Of a DNA stretch of 64,000 nucleotides, positions 23,330 through 36,547 are shown piece after piece. Position numbers and translations under genes: made by a program. Numbering within the stretch: position 1 is the first letter of the stretch; every line of letters starts with the position of its first letter. The DNA lies in the NCBI GenBank assembly GCA_023846275.1, contig CM043869.1, positions 13,859,501-13,923,500 on the forward strand, written 5' to 3'. The notes beneath the pieces were generated by a model. It made no database searches. It was not told the DNA's origin and was given only the letters and a program-made list of their open reading frames with translations. The DNA comes from Vanilla planifolia. Lineage: Eukaryota; Streptophyta; Magnoliopsida; Asparagales; Orchidaceae.

Positions 23330-25304
23330 CCAGAGAGAGTACTACATAGTTTTGGTATTGCATAAATTCTTAAATGTAAAGGTTTTTAGTCTGTCCTGTA
23401 AGAAGTTTAAGTACATTTTATAATTGGCATTGATGTCAAATTATGAAGATTCAATGGGAGAGCATTGATGAGAGTTATCAGAGGAGACAATAAATAAATA
23501 GAAATGACAGGGATACATCAAAGTTGAAATAAAAGAAGAATTGTGAATGTCACTCTTACAAAAAATTTGGATATTGAAAATCTAAATGCACATTCTTGCA
23601 AGTAAAACTTTAAAGGGAAAAAGTGAAGTATAAATTTAGCTCTGAAATAGTGTCAGTTGCTGGAAAAATGTTTAAATGTATCTGATAAAGTATTCATATT
23701 TATAAATTGTTATGATTGTTCTCGAGAGGATTAGATGCTTTGTTCTGATTGCTCCTAAATATTTCAAGGCCAGTCTTAATTTTGTTAAAAGAAAAATAAT
23801 TTGATGATCTTAACTTCATACAAGGTGACATGTCATTTTATTTTTTTTCGTATGATGATGTAAATATCTCTTTGGATCCTCTAGAGACTTTTTCTCAAGT
23901 TTATTTGATCAGCTTTCCTCAATTTCCCTTCCCTCTAGAGTCCATGTGCAAGACCAATGCTTCTTGAGTGATTTGGACATACCTTCCTCAAGGGTACATA
24001 TTGATAGGCAATGATTATGAGGAACTTTTGTAGTTAGATATTGATTAAACTTTGATACAAAAAATGCTAAAGAATGGGTAGAAGGACCTCCTACAATCAA
24101 ATTTCAACGAAGTTTTAATACAAAAAGTAATGGAGAAGTTGCAGAATGAAATCCTATAACTAGATCTTAAACAAATCTTTAATAACAAAATAATGAAGAA
24201 TCCAATTCATAATTTTGATGCCCATGTCACAACTCAAGTTGTGTATGCATGTATGAGAAAAAATTATAGTTTCTAAAAAACACAAATTCAATACAATTTT
24301 TGTTTATTTTTTATTATATAAGAGATATTTATAAAGATATAAAACAAGACCTAGTTCTCAAAAATAACAAAAATATTTTTAATAAAAAATATATAAAATT
24401 TTTTTATATATATTTGAAAAACTTGTTGATATGAGATAGAGTGAGGTATAAAGGAGACAATCTTAGGGAGATTGTTACGAAAAAAAAGTCAAGAGTCATC
24501 CTTACCCTAATTACTGTTATCATCCCTACCTTTACATATAGTATATGTAGCAGAAGGACATTGTTGGGAAAATAGTAGAACAAGTAGAGTTAGTCTTCAA
24601 AGCAGGTATGGTTAAAGAAAAGAAGAATTTGTTGAAGATATGCGATGAATAACTTTTCTGTTATAAGAGTAAATCATAAAACTTATGAAAATATAATAAG
24701 GTAATAAGCTTCATGAACTTAATTCCAAGATCATGAATAGCATACTAATTGATTTCTAAATCGAAAAGAAGTGATTAGCAGCTATATGAGGATTTGTAAT
24801 CAACTAATCTCATAAAGAACAAAATAACTATTGCTCTGACAAAAGTTTAACATCAAAAATGCGAGTACAAGAGAGAAGTGGTTGTATGGTAGCATGTAGT
24901 TTTTATCCAAAACGAAACTGGGCAATTTGTTTTAAGCAAAAAATATGATGAAATTTGAATTCAATAGTGTCAAAAATGTAAGATGGACCAATGACATTAG
25001 AAGAAATCACATGTATGAGATTATGAACCAAAAAAATATTTTCAAATTGAGGTCTCCATCAAAGATAAGTGATATAAACATTTTAGGTACGAAAGTGATT
25101 AAAAATGTTAAATGAAGTAAGAAGAGAAGGGTTATATGAATAGTAAGAAGCAAAAAGTGGAAGTGAGAAGCAAGAGCGAAGTTGGATTACTACTCTTATG
25201 ACATCTCATACCATGAGAGAAGCTTCACACTACCTTATTATGGTTTATTTTCTAGAAGAAAGCCAACAATAGCTAGCGATCAAGAAGATGAACAAACATA
25301 GTGA
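23330..25304. other. 3' flank of the gene and AT-rich spacer
   Basis: The proximal part (to about 23520) probably contains the gene's 3' UTR; AT-rich hexamers such as AATAAATA near 23490 could act in polyadenylation. Further on there is no coding sequence. At about 25205-25215 the plus strand carries CTCATACCATG, which resembles the complement of a primer-binding site (TGGTATCAGAG). A badly decayed minus-strand LTR element may therefore lie to its left, but no gag peptide is clear. Confidence 0.4.
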
Positions 25305-26532
25305 TGGCACCCAATTTGCTCACTTATGTTTAGTATTTACCTGTACTTGTCGCATAGTTATATTTGTATTAGTAAATTATATTGTATTAGCATCCCTATG
25401 ATATCCTACAATTTTTATAGTTTAAATCACATGTTATTGGAATCATTATATTGTATGGAGAGCTTTGCTGGACAAGGCAATGTGAGGGCAAGCGAGGTGG
25501 TCTTGCTAGTGGATTGTCCATAGGCAACCTACCTAGGCCATCGTATATGGTCCATGGGCTACCCTAGTTTGTTAGCTCAAGCTGCTTGGTATGGTCTAGT
25601 GATTGCTCAATGTGTTCCAATTCAAAAACTGTCAAATTGTAGTTTTAGTAGTTTTGGAGTGTTTCTTTTTCCTATAAACTCTGAAAAACTCTTGTTTTCA
25701 ATAGTTTTTGATGAATTAAAGATTTGTTATGTTGTTTAAATCCCCTTGGAGTGGATGTCCTTTGTGGATTCTAAGGAAGTTCTAATCCATCTCTTCTAGA
25801 ATTCTGTGTGGCAACATAAGAAGGAGATTGAGGACTGAAATCCTGTATAGTAGTGGGTATCCCATGATTGAATACTGTGTTTAGTACCATTGGAGTTCAT
25901 TTCAGGTTGTCTTCCTTAATTTGCAATGATTATTGATTTTTTCTTGTCATTTGCTTTAGAAATTTTATAAAGAATCAATTTTGCTAAGTTATTCGGAAAT
26001 GTCTTGGACTGTCAAGTGACAGCAAAATGAAGAAATTTTTCAGTTTTTATGTGCATATGATGCAGTATATGTTTCATATTCACATTTTGATGTTTAAGAT
26101 CCACAAACAAAATGTCATAATTTTGAAATCAAAACTAGTATGCATCTTTGTTTTTAATGTATGGAATATCTAGAAGTCTCCAACTTACATGAAATTTGGT
26201 ATGACTGCAACTTTGATGTCTAGTTTGTTGTTTAAATACCTATACGTTACAGTTTTAAGGGCTTATATTAGATCTAGTTATATTGCAATTGTTAACCATG
26301 ATTATTGAAGTCATAAACCTTATCAATCATACCCCAAATCAAATGAAAATTTATACTTAGCCAACTTCATTATCAACATATTTTATGCTAATCATATTTC
26401 ATTTGAAATTGTCTATCATATGTTTTTATAGCCCCAAGTTTACTATACAATTAGTTTCTATAGCTTGATTAAGTGCCTAAGATGACAATCTTTTAGCTTT
26501 TGCATCTTGAATTCAAGTCGTTCTCTAGTGCA
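25305..26532. repeat. Diverged 1.2-kb direct repeat, copy A (possible LTR)
   Basis: By eye this aligns over its length with 27928-29190, with many substitutions and small indels. Shared landmarks include TTTTAGTAGTT at 25643, CTTGGAGTGGA at 25746, TCTAGAAGTCTCCAA near 26170 and the GAATTC near 26511. It has no sustained coding frame. Confidence 0.55.
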
Positions 26533-27927
26533 AGGTGTTAAGGTCCAATTCTCTATTATGTTGGCATGATAGCTTAATTAGTGTTGTCCTTGGCCACACT
26601 TGGTCAAGTTTTCTTGTTTGTACTTCTGTGTTTGTTTTCTAGTTCTAGAATATCATAAAGATCATAGGTTTAGCTCTTTGTATAGAATCTGATTCTAATA
26701 GACTACCTATTCTTCTTAATTTTTAAGATTATTCTAAGTCAAATGGTGGAACGTACAAGTTCGTTGTTGTTTGAATTAAGTGTGAATATCACATAAGTCT
26801 CTGCTCTAATTTTTATGAACTTAATCTCTGAATGTTATTCTCATGCTTATATAATTTTATGGATTGATCTTGCATTGTACTAGGTTAGTTAAATATGTTG
26901 CCAATTATCTTGGATGCATTTGAATTGTTTATTTGGTGTAATGTCATTCAAGTAGCACATATTTTAGTAGGACAACCTTAATTTGATTGTTATCTTGTTA
27001 GGTACAATAATGAAGTCAATACATTTTCATTTAGGTTTTTTGGATAAATTTGTTGTGCTTAAACCTTGCATTCCCAATGCAAAAATCATTCCATCTTTTC
27101 TACCCAAAGAAACTAACTTAGCTATTCCTTCTATCTCTAATAAGCCTACTTCCTCCATATGTCTTTACTTAATCCCTATGCACTCTTTAACCTATTTTTG
27201 AGCATATTGAACATGTCATTAGATGCCCCATAAGATGCTGTGTTATGGTATGGTGATACTACAGCTATTGTTTTGGAATATATATTGGAGGGTTAACTTG
27301 GCATATTTTATACCATTTCATAGTGATGATTCAACTCATGCATCTGACACTATTATATTAAATAGCTTGGGGATATCATAGAGTTTAGCATACCATATCA
27401 ATGTCTGGTTAGAGTTTTAGATGAGTCTGTGGTAAATGCATTCATTCTTTCTCTAGATCCATGTAGAGATGTCTTGATGTTGATGATGGTTTAGTAAATA
27501 ATTCTGGAGGTGCTATCATTAGTCCTTGTTAGAGCTTGACACGTAGAGATGTAATGAAGTCGAGATCAGATTTGATGGTTTAACTAGAGAGAGTACTAGT
27601 TGTGCATGTGGATTTTGTACTGTTTTCTATGTTAGATGGCATTTAGAAGTTGCCACCACCAACAGAGATTAGATTTTATATTGTTAGATTTAGATTCGAA
27701 CTTACTATTAATTTTGTAATTATACTGTTATTTATTTTTAGATTGAGATAAGATATGTCCTTTCTAATGATGATCTCATTCATGATCCTCATGTTTTCTT
27801 CAACTATACCATCATATGATCTGATGAACACAATAAAGGATGTACCGGATGCTTCATCAATTGTGTTTGTCATAACCACTCATTGGGGCCAAGTTTCAAC
27901 GTCATGGGGATTCAATAAGGCCCAGCT
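26533..27927. other. Non-coding stretch between the paired repeats
   Basis: If the pair are LTRs, this 1.4-kb interval would be the internal domain of a non-autonomous element. I see neither a clear primer-binding site next to copy A nor gag/pol peptides, so a local duplication is equally possible. Confidence 0.35.
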
Positions 27928-29190
27928 TGGTGTCAATTGTGTTTGTTTTAGGATTTGTGTATACTTATCTCATTTCAATCACATTGTATATGTTAAGCAT
28001 ACTATTATCATTTCTGCGATGCGCTGGGAATTGTCCAGTTAAGATCACATATTATTCGGGTCATTAGGTTGTATGTGGAGTCGTGTTAGATAGGTTTACG
28101 TGATGGTGAGTTAGGATTTGTTGTAGGAAATTTACCCCAATTGCCCTATGAGATCATTGGAACAACTAGGGTAGTCATTTTATACCGTCCAGTGCAGTTT
28201 TGTGATCTTCTGGGCAAATAAAATTAAGAAATTATTGGGTTGCAATTTTAGTAGTTCTGGAGGTGTTTTTTCTTTCTTTTATATCCGAAAATCTCTTCTT
28301 GTTTGTAATGTTGGATGAATTGAAACGTTTGTTGTGCTGTTCTATGCCTCTTGGAGTGGAAATACTTTGTGGGTTCCAATCTCCAATCTCCAATCTCCTC
28401 TGTTTGTATAATTCTGTGTTAACACGAAGAGATCAAGGTTCAAAATCCTATGTGTTGGTAAAGATCCTATTGTAAATACTGTGTTAATATCATTGAAGTT
28501 CTATTTAGTTTATTTTCCTAATTTGACAATGATGTAAATGTCATTCTTGTCATTGTTTTAAAAAATTTGCATAAAGAATCAAAACCACTGACTTATTGTT
28601 TGGATAACTTTTTGCTGGCCAAATGAATACAGAATGAAGTGAAACTTTCAATCTTTTATCTCCACGCAATGCTTTACAGATTCCATGCTTAGTTTTGAGA
28701 GATTCCTTCGTTTTACTGATGTTTAAAAGTGACAAAGCTCATGGTACGATTCTAAAATCAAATCTAGAATGCATCTATTTTGTTGATATTTTCCATATCT
28801 AAAAGTCTCCAATTGGCATAAACTTTTGTATGAAAAAAACTTAGTGCGTCTTCTACAACTTTGTTTAGTAGTTTGTTTAAAAATGTTTGAATGTTAGAGT
28901 TCAGGCGACTTATATTAAATCTAGTTATGTTGGAATTGAAAACTTTGATTGCATGCTATTTGGAAACCTTATCAATTCTACGCCAGATCAAATGCAAATT
29001 TGTAGTTATCCACTTTAAGTCATTTCAATATTTTTTCGTGTTAGAGTTATATTTTTATTTCAAACCATCTGTCATATATTTTTAGTCCCGAGTTTACTAC
29101 ATAATTATCTTCTATGATTCGGATTAGGTGTTTTAGTTGGTAATCTTTAGGCTACAGGATCCTGAATTCGTTGTTCAGAGAATAGTACTC
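27928..29190. repeat. Diverged 1.2-kb direct repeat, copy B (possible LTR)
   Basis: Direct-orientation partner of 25305-26532. It contains a local CCAATCT triplication near 28377-28397 that copy A lacks. Divergence is high, so any insertion would be old. Confidence 0.55.
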
Positions 29191-30521
29191 ACTGGAAAAT
29201 ATAAGCTATGCATGGAGCAACTATAGCTTTGTTATATAAAAACCCGTTATTAAGCTGTTGCGTCATTGTTTTTGTTCCATTGTGTGATAGCTACGAGGTC
29301 TCATTTAGGTTTTGCTTCATAATTTATGAATTTAGGGAATTTGAAAAGGTGGATTTTGAAAAAGAGTTTTGAAAAAAAAATAAAGTTTAAGTGAAAAATA
29401 TTTGATTGAAATAAAATTTGAATTTTTTTCTGAAAATAGAATTTTAAATTTCTAATATAAACCGCTTGAATCGGTTGAAGCTGATCAAAGCTGTTGTGTC
29501 ATTCAATTTTGAAATCAATTAATATAAGACTAGTAAAACAAGCCCAGTTTGATCTATTTTATTTGTTAAATTAGAATCAATTTACTTTATGTATAGATTT
29601 TGCAGGCTAGGTATCCATTGTGGATAGTTTTGAGAAAAATATTTTATCTATGAATAAATAATGATAAACTTGTTATGCTAAACTTGCAAAATGATGTATA
29701 GAAAAAAGATCATTAGAAGGAATAGGAATTTTAATAAAAGTACTTTGTCATTAGTGAAAAATCCATCTTTCCTTAAATTATAATTTAACAAAACTTTTGA
29801 CTTGAAATTTGAAGTTTATAAATTTTCAATTTTAAATAAAGATGATTTTTATAATACTTAAGCTTTTGTTAAACTTAAGTCTTTTGAAATCTAATCCTAC
29901 TACTAGGGTAACGTTAGCTCGAAAATTGAAGTTTGCTCCAACAAGCTAATTACGAGTTCAACTTGATTAGATTTGAAATGTTAGAAACTAATTATGAGCT
30001 AAGTCTAAATTGGATTGAATTTGTTTGAAATTGGATCAAAATAATTAGGTATCTGTGAATATATTTTAGTATTCACTAATATAAGCATATTTTAGATATA
30101 AAGAAATAAATTTATGTGAATATACTAACATATTTTTTTATATTTAACAAGATTAAATACATAAATTTATTTGTGGCTTAGAATTTGTCTAAAAAATGAT
30201 AAATTAACCAAAACACGAATCAACTTTACTTTGAACTGATAACCAATGAGGCAATGTTAGCTTGGTTCAAGATCAAACTGAGTCCTTCCTACCCAAAGTT
30301 CTTTTTGGATCAAGGTTGAATAAAAAAAATTTCAAGTCCATCCTGAAGTATAATCGGATTGACCTGAAATCAAATTGTTAATATGCCTATCCACTACCTA
30401 AATGTAATTACTGCCTTCTAGATTCTATAAACTCAAAACCATTGGTCAACTAATTGAGAAAATAGACTGTTTGTTAAAAATAGATTTGATTTGCATGAAT
30501 TATAGTTGTAAAACAACGCAC
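29191..30521. other. AT-rich intergenic DNA
   Basis: No coding sequence, RNA or element boundary is recognised. Confidence 0.4.
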
Positions 30522-30563
30522 AACAAATCGCTAGAGCACAACAAATGCTTCTAGCGATTTGTT
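30522..30563. repeat. Perfect 14-bp inverted repeat (hairpin)
   Basis: AACAAATCGCTAGA at 30522-30535 is the exact reverse complement of 30550-30563, with a 14-base loop. It lies about 240 bp upstream of exon-like sequences. Confidence 0.7.
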
Positions 30564-30799
30564 TGCATTTGCATTCTTATGGGTATATTTTTATGGCACT
30601 TTATGCAACTTTATGCAAACAATACATGTATTCATTTGTGCTAGATGTCATTATTTTGAAATTGTAGCTCGTTGTGCAAATTTTGCAACAAATTTTGTGA
30701 TAACATTTTGGCATATATTAAGAAGTTTAGATTGCATGTGACATTTGTTCATATTGGTTTTCCAGGTAATCATATTGTTTCATGTACGTGATTCTACAG

Positions 30800-31251
30800 T
30801 GCCCTAGTGGTTGAACTTAGAAGCTTCCTTGTTGCCTATGCTGATCATTGTAAGGAACCCGTGAGGCTTTATTACTGCAATACTTAAACCAAATGTTCTT
30901 AGAAGTGTATTAGATATCTTTTGTTATTGTCGTGTTACTAAATTACATTCAATGCATGACTTCTGTTATGGATTTTTTATATGTTCTTTGCTGGAAGACC
31001 TGTGAAAACTTGGAATGCATCCAAATGATTAGGTAACATCCTGAAATTTGAAGTAACAACTCATGGAAAGTTTCAATTGGCATGTAATTGTTCTTCGTTT
31101 TTAGTGGATGCAGGTAGGCATCTTTCAGCTGCAGTTGCCGATGTCTTATTTGTTTTTTTTATTGGATCTCTTCTTACATATTTCTTTGTACTAACAGGCT
31201 AAAGCTATCTGTAGGAAGGGACATGTATGAAGACTTGATCACACTTCTCAA
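30800..31251 (+). pseudogene. Two exon-like fragments of an unidentified gene
   Basis: Fragment 1 (30800-30849) follows a CTACAG acceptor and precedes GTAAGG. One frame reads ALVVELRSFLVAYADH. Fragment 2 (31198-31251) follows TACTAACAG, which combines a branch-point-like motif with an acceptor, and precedes a consensus GTATGT donor. One frame reads LKLSVGRDMYEDLITLL. Both peptides look like genuine protein sequence, unlike the surrounding AT-rich DNA. I could not join them in phase or find further exons, so this is probably a captured or decayed gene fragment. The protein family is not recognised. Confidence 0.35.
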
Positions 31252-32879
31252 GTATGTTCTGTGTTCTGTTTCCTTCTCTATTTTGCATCTATGTAACTTC
31301 TTTTTTGTGTCAATTGGTACACTTCTCTTCTAGATTCTACTATTTGTTAGCAATGCTGCCTTCAGTTGGTATGTTAATGTCAATTTCAATTTACTGCCTG
31401 TCCTTTATCCAGAGATCTCCTGTTTTCTATTGGTAAAAATTGACTAGCATGTTACATTATATAAGATACTTGCTTCTTGTGCACTTAACTTTAGTTGCAT
31501 TAGTGCTTATGTCCTTCAAATGAATTGAATGTTGCATTAAGGAAAGATTTTATAATGATTAGTAAGAATTTATACTATGATCCAACAAGGTGAATTGAAT
31601 TATATAAAAGAGGACATAAGTAAGCATATAGGAAAGAACTAAAGGAATCTAAGACTTAATGAGACTTTTGACTTTGAAAATGTTAATGTAAAAAATAAAA
31701 TTATATTAAAATTTGTTTATTGGGAGCAACATTTTGCTTCCAACTGTATAGCATAAGTGTTGGGAACAGCTTTCTTCAAGTAAATTTGCTTGGAATAAGA
31801 ATAATTTGGTGAAATTTATTTATTTATTTTTTGTCTAAAATGGTTATGATATGTTTTTTTTATAAAAATTTAGTTGACAAAACAAGGAAAAAAAGAGAGA
31901 AAAATGCATCAAATTGATAGTTGATCATTTTAAAAAATTATTATCAAGGAAAGTTATATTATTTGAGAATTATTGTTGAGTTTATTATACATTTAGGTAG
32001 ACACAAATAGTTAAAAAAAATTGAACTTATGAGTATAACATGTTAGTTATATATAAAAGTTGTAACATTATTCTCAAATTATAATGTAAGATTAAATTCA
32101 ATCTTAATTACGATTTAAAAAATCTCACCCATAAGTATAATTTTCATCTACATTATCCAACAATTCACATATTAGCTTAAACTCTCGTCAACTTTGTCAT
32201 AGCCATCATTATGGGTTCTGGTTCTATTGCCTTATCAATACTTTTGAAACCATTACTATTTGCTTTATTGTCTTATTAATTTTGTAACTATTGTTATCTC
32301 CATTATACAATATCTTCTTTATCACCTCATTTGGTCTATTGAAATTATCATTATTAGTCTTATTCTCTTTATTAGTTCTATCAAATTTATTTTTATTAGC
32401 TTTATTATCCTTATCAGTCCTATCTATCTTATTAATTCTCTTAAATCATCTCCTTTTCTTACAAATTGCATTTTCACTTTTGTCATGTCATGTCAACTTT
32501 GTCACCTATCGACCTTGTTGCATAATGAAAATTTTTATTGTATTATTAGATGGCACATTAATTTTATATTAATATTTTATTATTCTTCTTAACTTATGAC
32601 GTAAAATTAAACTTATTTTTTCTTGAAATTAATAATTTTATTTTAAAAGGTTAAATTCTTCATTTTCCTCCATATATAATGAAGAAAAATTGATATGAAA
32701 TTAGTCTTCTCTAAGCTCCATTGATCTTAAACATATTTTTCATTGCAAGTTTCAACATGCCCTTGCTAAATTATTGGATATGTAGTTATATTGGTATGCT
32801 TTTCTTAATAATTATTTGTTTCACAACTTTCAAATATTTTTATAACTAAAATCTAATAATCTCAGTCTTAAAGTTGTGT

Positions 32880-32881
<2 letters not shown>

Positions 32882-32922
<41 letters not shown>
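32882..32922. repeat. (TA)n microsatellite
   Basis: About 20 uninterrupted TA units, with a further short TA run just downstream. Confidence 0.95.
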
Positions 32923-32930
<8 letters not shown>

Positions 32931-33301
32931 CTAAAACATTAGGTTGTGTTAGGCACCATTATTTTTGAGTATTAAATTAATTAATAAAAGATAAATTTGT
33001 AAAAATTTTTAGTGTTGTTGAAAGATTATGTTTTATAACTATGTTATTGATAAATATAAAAGTTTATTTGTTTTATCATAAATGAGAAAAATATAGGACT
33101 TTCACATCAAGGAAAGAAAGTTTATAAGTTATTATTTATAATATTGTTTAGTTTCTATTGAGGAAGTATCACTTTTGATAACATGTTTTCTTGCTTAATT
33201 TTAAAATTAAAAAATAATAAAATTTTAAAGGTTTTTATTACTTGTGGCCATAAGTCATTGCACTTGTCCTACCACCAAATTGTGGTGGGTGATGGGAAAC
33301 A

Positions 33302-33334
33302 ATTGGGTGGTCGAATGTGCATCGACCACCCAAT
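33302..33334. repeat. Perfect 13-bp inverted repeat (hairpin)
   Basis: ATTGGGTGGTCGA at 33302-33314 and its exact reverse complement at 33322-33334 enclose a 7-base loop. A second, weaker hairpin (CCACCA...TGGTGG) lies about 30 bp upstream. The arms are G+C-rich in an AT-rich region. Confidence 0.75.
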
Positions 33335-36300
33335 GGCAACAAAAGTGACTATCAATTTCTTTTGTGGATGTGAGGAGATTATAAAAACTTCTATATGTTT
33401 TCATAGGCTTAAGTAATTTTTTCATCAAGTGATTTACCCAATTTAATATTTTCTATTTTTGTTTACAATAATATAAGTAAGCCCTTAGGTGTTATGAAAT
33501 AAGTAAATTTTTTATTTTCTGATAAAATGGTGAAGTAAATTTTATTTAATATAATTTTAAAAAACAAACCTGAGCTAAAATTTCTTACTCATCTTTGAAA
33601 TACAACTAAAGGCTTTGAACATACATTTCATGCAATGCTTCTTATGATTCAACCACATATGCATCATAATTTAATAAAATTTATTTTAACAAAATTGATA
33701 AGCTAATTCAAATGATGCAAGCTAATATAGACTCTGGTTAATCAGTGTTGTCGTTTCACATGGTTGTTTGGCTAAGATCAATGGAGCTTTAACGAGAAAT
33801 TGGCTAAACACTAAACGTTTGATTTTGCAAAATTGATTGGTAACGTTGCTAATGGTCAATTGATTTAATAAAAATAATATTTTTTGTGATTAAAAAATTA
33901 AAGTCATATAAAAAAATACATATTTTTTTTTTAAAAAGATTCACATGCTTTTAAATTTAGATTAAGTAAAAAAGAACATGAAAATAACATAAAAGATTCA
34001 GATGCTTTTAACGTTGCAAAGTCACCTTTCTCCTTACCCAGTTTGCATGTCGATGCATTAAATATATATATTTTAAAATTACTAATATAGCACTCTCTTA
34101 CCAAATCTCCAAAACATAAACTTTCTATTAAATATAATCACTCTTAATTGAATTTGTTAGCAAGGAATTATTTATTTGTGATATTTGTTATAACATGTAG
34201 TTGTTATTATGTAATTTATATTTTAAACATAGCGAACTACATATTTAAACATATACGATGTATTTTATAGATAAAACTATTAAAAATATTAAAAAAATTA
34301 AAAATAATGAAAATAAAATAAAATAAAGTGAATGAAATAGTGGGTTATGTGAGTTTTATGAGTACCTTATCTATGATGGTGTTATGTTAAAATATATTAT
34401 ATATCATGGTTAGATATCATTATATTAAAAAGAAGAAGAAGAATGAGATGTATTTTTATAAAATATTATCTCATAATTATTATAATATGATGAGCTATTA
34501 GTATATAATATTGAGTTAGATATTTATAAGTTATAAATTATATTGTAATATGATGTTAGAGGTCTCTTTTTCAATTGTTGAACTCTTAGTTTATGCATGA
34601 TTTGTTTAATAATAATAAAATCATTAACTGGTTTGATTAATAATTTTTTTTAAGTATTTTAGATTATACATTTCAAGAATAAATAAATGAATTCAATTAG
34701 AGGAACTTGACGTTAACTTAAATGTTTTAATTGACAGTTTTAGTATGAATATAATTAACATTAAATATTAAACTAGAGCAAACAAAGAGAAGATTTTTTT
34801 AGAGCCTTTTTATTTTAGTTTTAACATGTCAAGCCAATAATAATGTGCTTGAGAATCTAAAATTATAATGAGATTTTATGTGTGTTAAAAGTTTTTATAT
34901 CATTCATTCACTCATTTAGAAAAACTTAAGGCATGCATTCAAACAAAATTTCTATCCTTAATAATTACCTTATTAAAATGCTACATCCTTAATTTTGTAA
35001 AAAAATATAATTCATTTTGAGTTAATTATATTTGAGAAAATTTCGCAAATGTTTTTTAGAATTTTTGCTAAGGCTATTTTTAAGTTCATGAATATATCAT
35101 ACAATACGATTACATGAATCATACATTATGATATAATAAGTACGTGAGTAAGCTAAAAATATCATACAATGAAATTGGAATAACTTAAAAGTATGATAAG
35201 TATTATATATATCATCATAAGGGTTTGAATGAGTCTAATAAGCTAAGAAAGAAAAGATTAATATTATGTAATATAATAAGTAGATCATGTAAATATAATC
35301 AAGATTAAGAAATATTATATAGGAATATCATTAGTTATAACTTAATAAGAATATGAATTAAAAGACATTGTATAAGTATGATTACGATATCATATAAATA
35401 TGATCAATATAATTAATAATAGATAAAACCAGATTTTAACATTATACAATACATATTGAGGGAACATATAAGTATAATGTTACATAATATAACAATTTTA
35501 AAATAGAAATGACAAAAAGAAAGAATAAATCATTGTGAGGAGAGTCTAATTGATAGGAAATCACTAAAAGTGAGTGAGAAAGAAATGATTACTGGAAGAA
35601 GATGAATAGTTAGAAATCACAAATAGACATTGGCTATGTATAAAAAGGGATGAAGCTGAACTCTAGGAAAGTTTTTGGGGGAAAATCTAAATGATTAGTT
35701 TTGGCCAATAGTGTACAAGTGAAGAAATAAAGGAAAAGAAGAATCTCCAAGAGTTTTAAAAAAATCCAAGTAGTGAGCTTATGACAAAGGGAAACCCAAG
35801 GTGATCCAATCATGGGTAATGTAGCAATTAATAAATTGGAGCAAAAATTTAAGCTTTAACAAGACCACTACACATGAATTGAAAGGTAGGCAATGTGGTG
35901 TTATATGTATAGGCTTTAATGTGTTATAAATTGTAGACTAGAAGCCTTATAGAATATGTGAAATACCAAGTTAAGGATATTGTGTAAGCAATTTTGTACA
36001 CATGTGTATTTTATTTATTATAAGTGGAGTGTGATAGGTCATGATTTGAATTGATTGTCTTGATAAAATTATCTTTTTGACTGTAATGATTTGATAATAT
36101 GTTTGTTAATCACATATTACTTGAGCACATGATTTACTTGAGTTGAATTATTTGTATGTTTCATCAATTATCATGCTAAATTGATAATTTCCACAATAAA
36201 GGAGAAGCAAAAAAAGCAAAGACTATTTGTAATAATAATCATAAAAAAGGGAAATATAAGAATATAAAAGAGAAAAAGAAAACGTGATTTGGTGAAGGGA

Positions 36301-36547
36301 AGGTAAAATTTAGAGATAAAAAGATGAATATTTGTCTAAAGTGATAATCACCATTCCAGAATGATAGTTCTAGAGATGAGCCAAATGAGCATTCATTCAA
36401 GCTATTTAAGTTGGAATAATGAGTTCATAAATATGCTTAATTATTCATGAAATGATATTGCCATAAACCAATCTTTAAGAAGATGATAAAATAAAGGAAG
36501 CAAACATGTAAAGATGATAAAAATATTAAGAGTTAAATTTTTTTTAT

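Larger units (their letters stand above)
31252..36547. other. AT-rich intergenic DNA
   Basis: No gene is supported. The stretch includes an (AT)n tract at 32882-32922 and a small G+C-richer hairpin region at 33240-33340. From about 35080 to 35500 many ATCATACAAT/ATAATATGAT-type words occur, like those in decayed LTR-like stretches elsewhere in the window. Confidence 0.45.
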
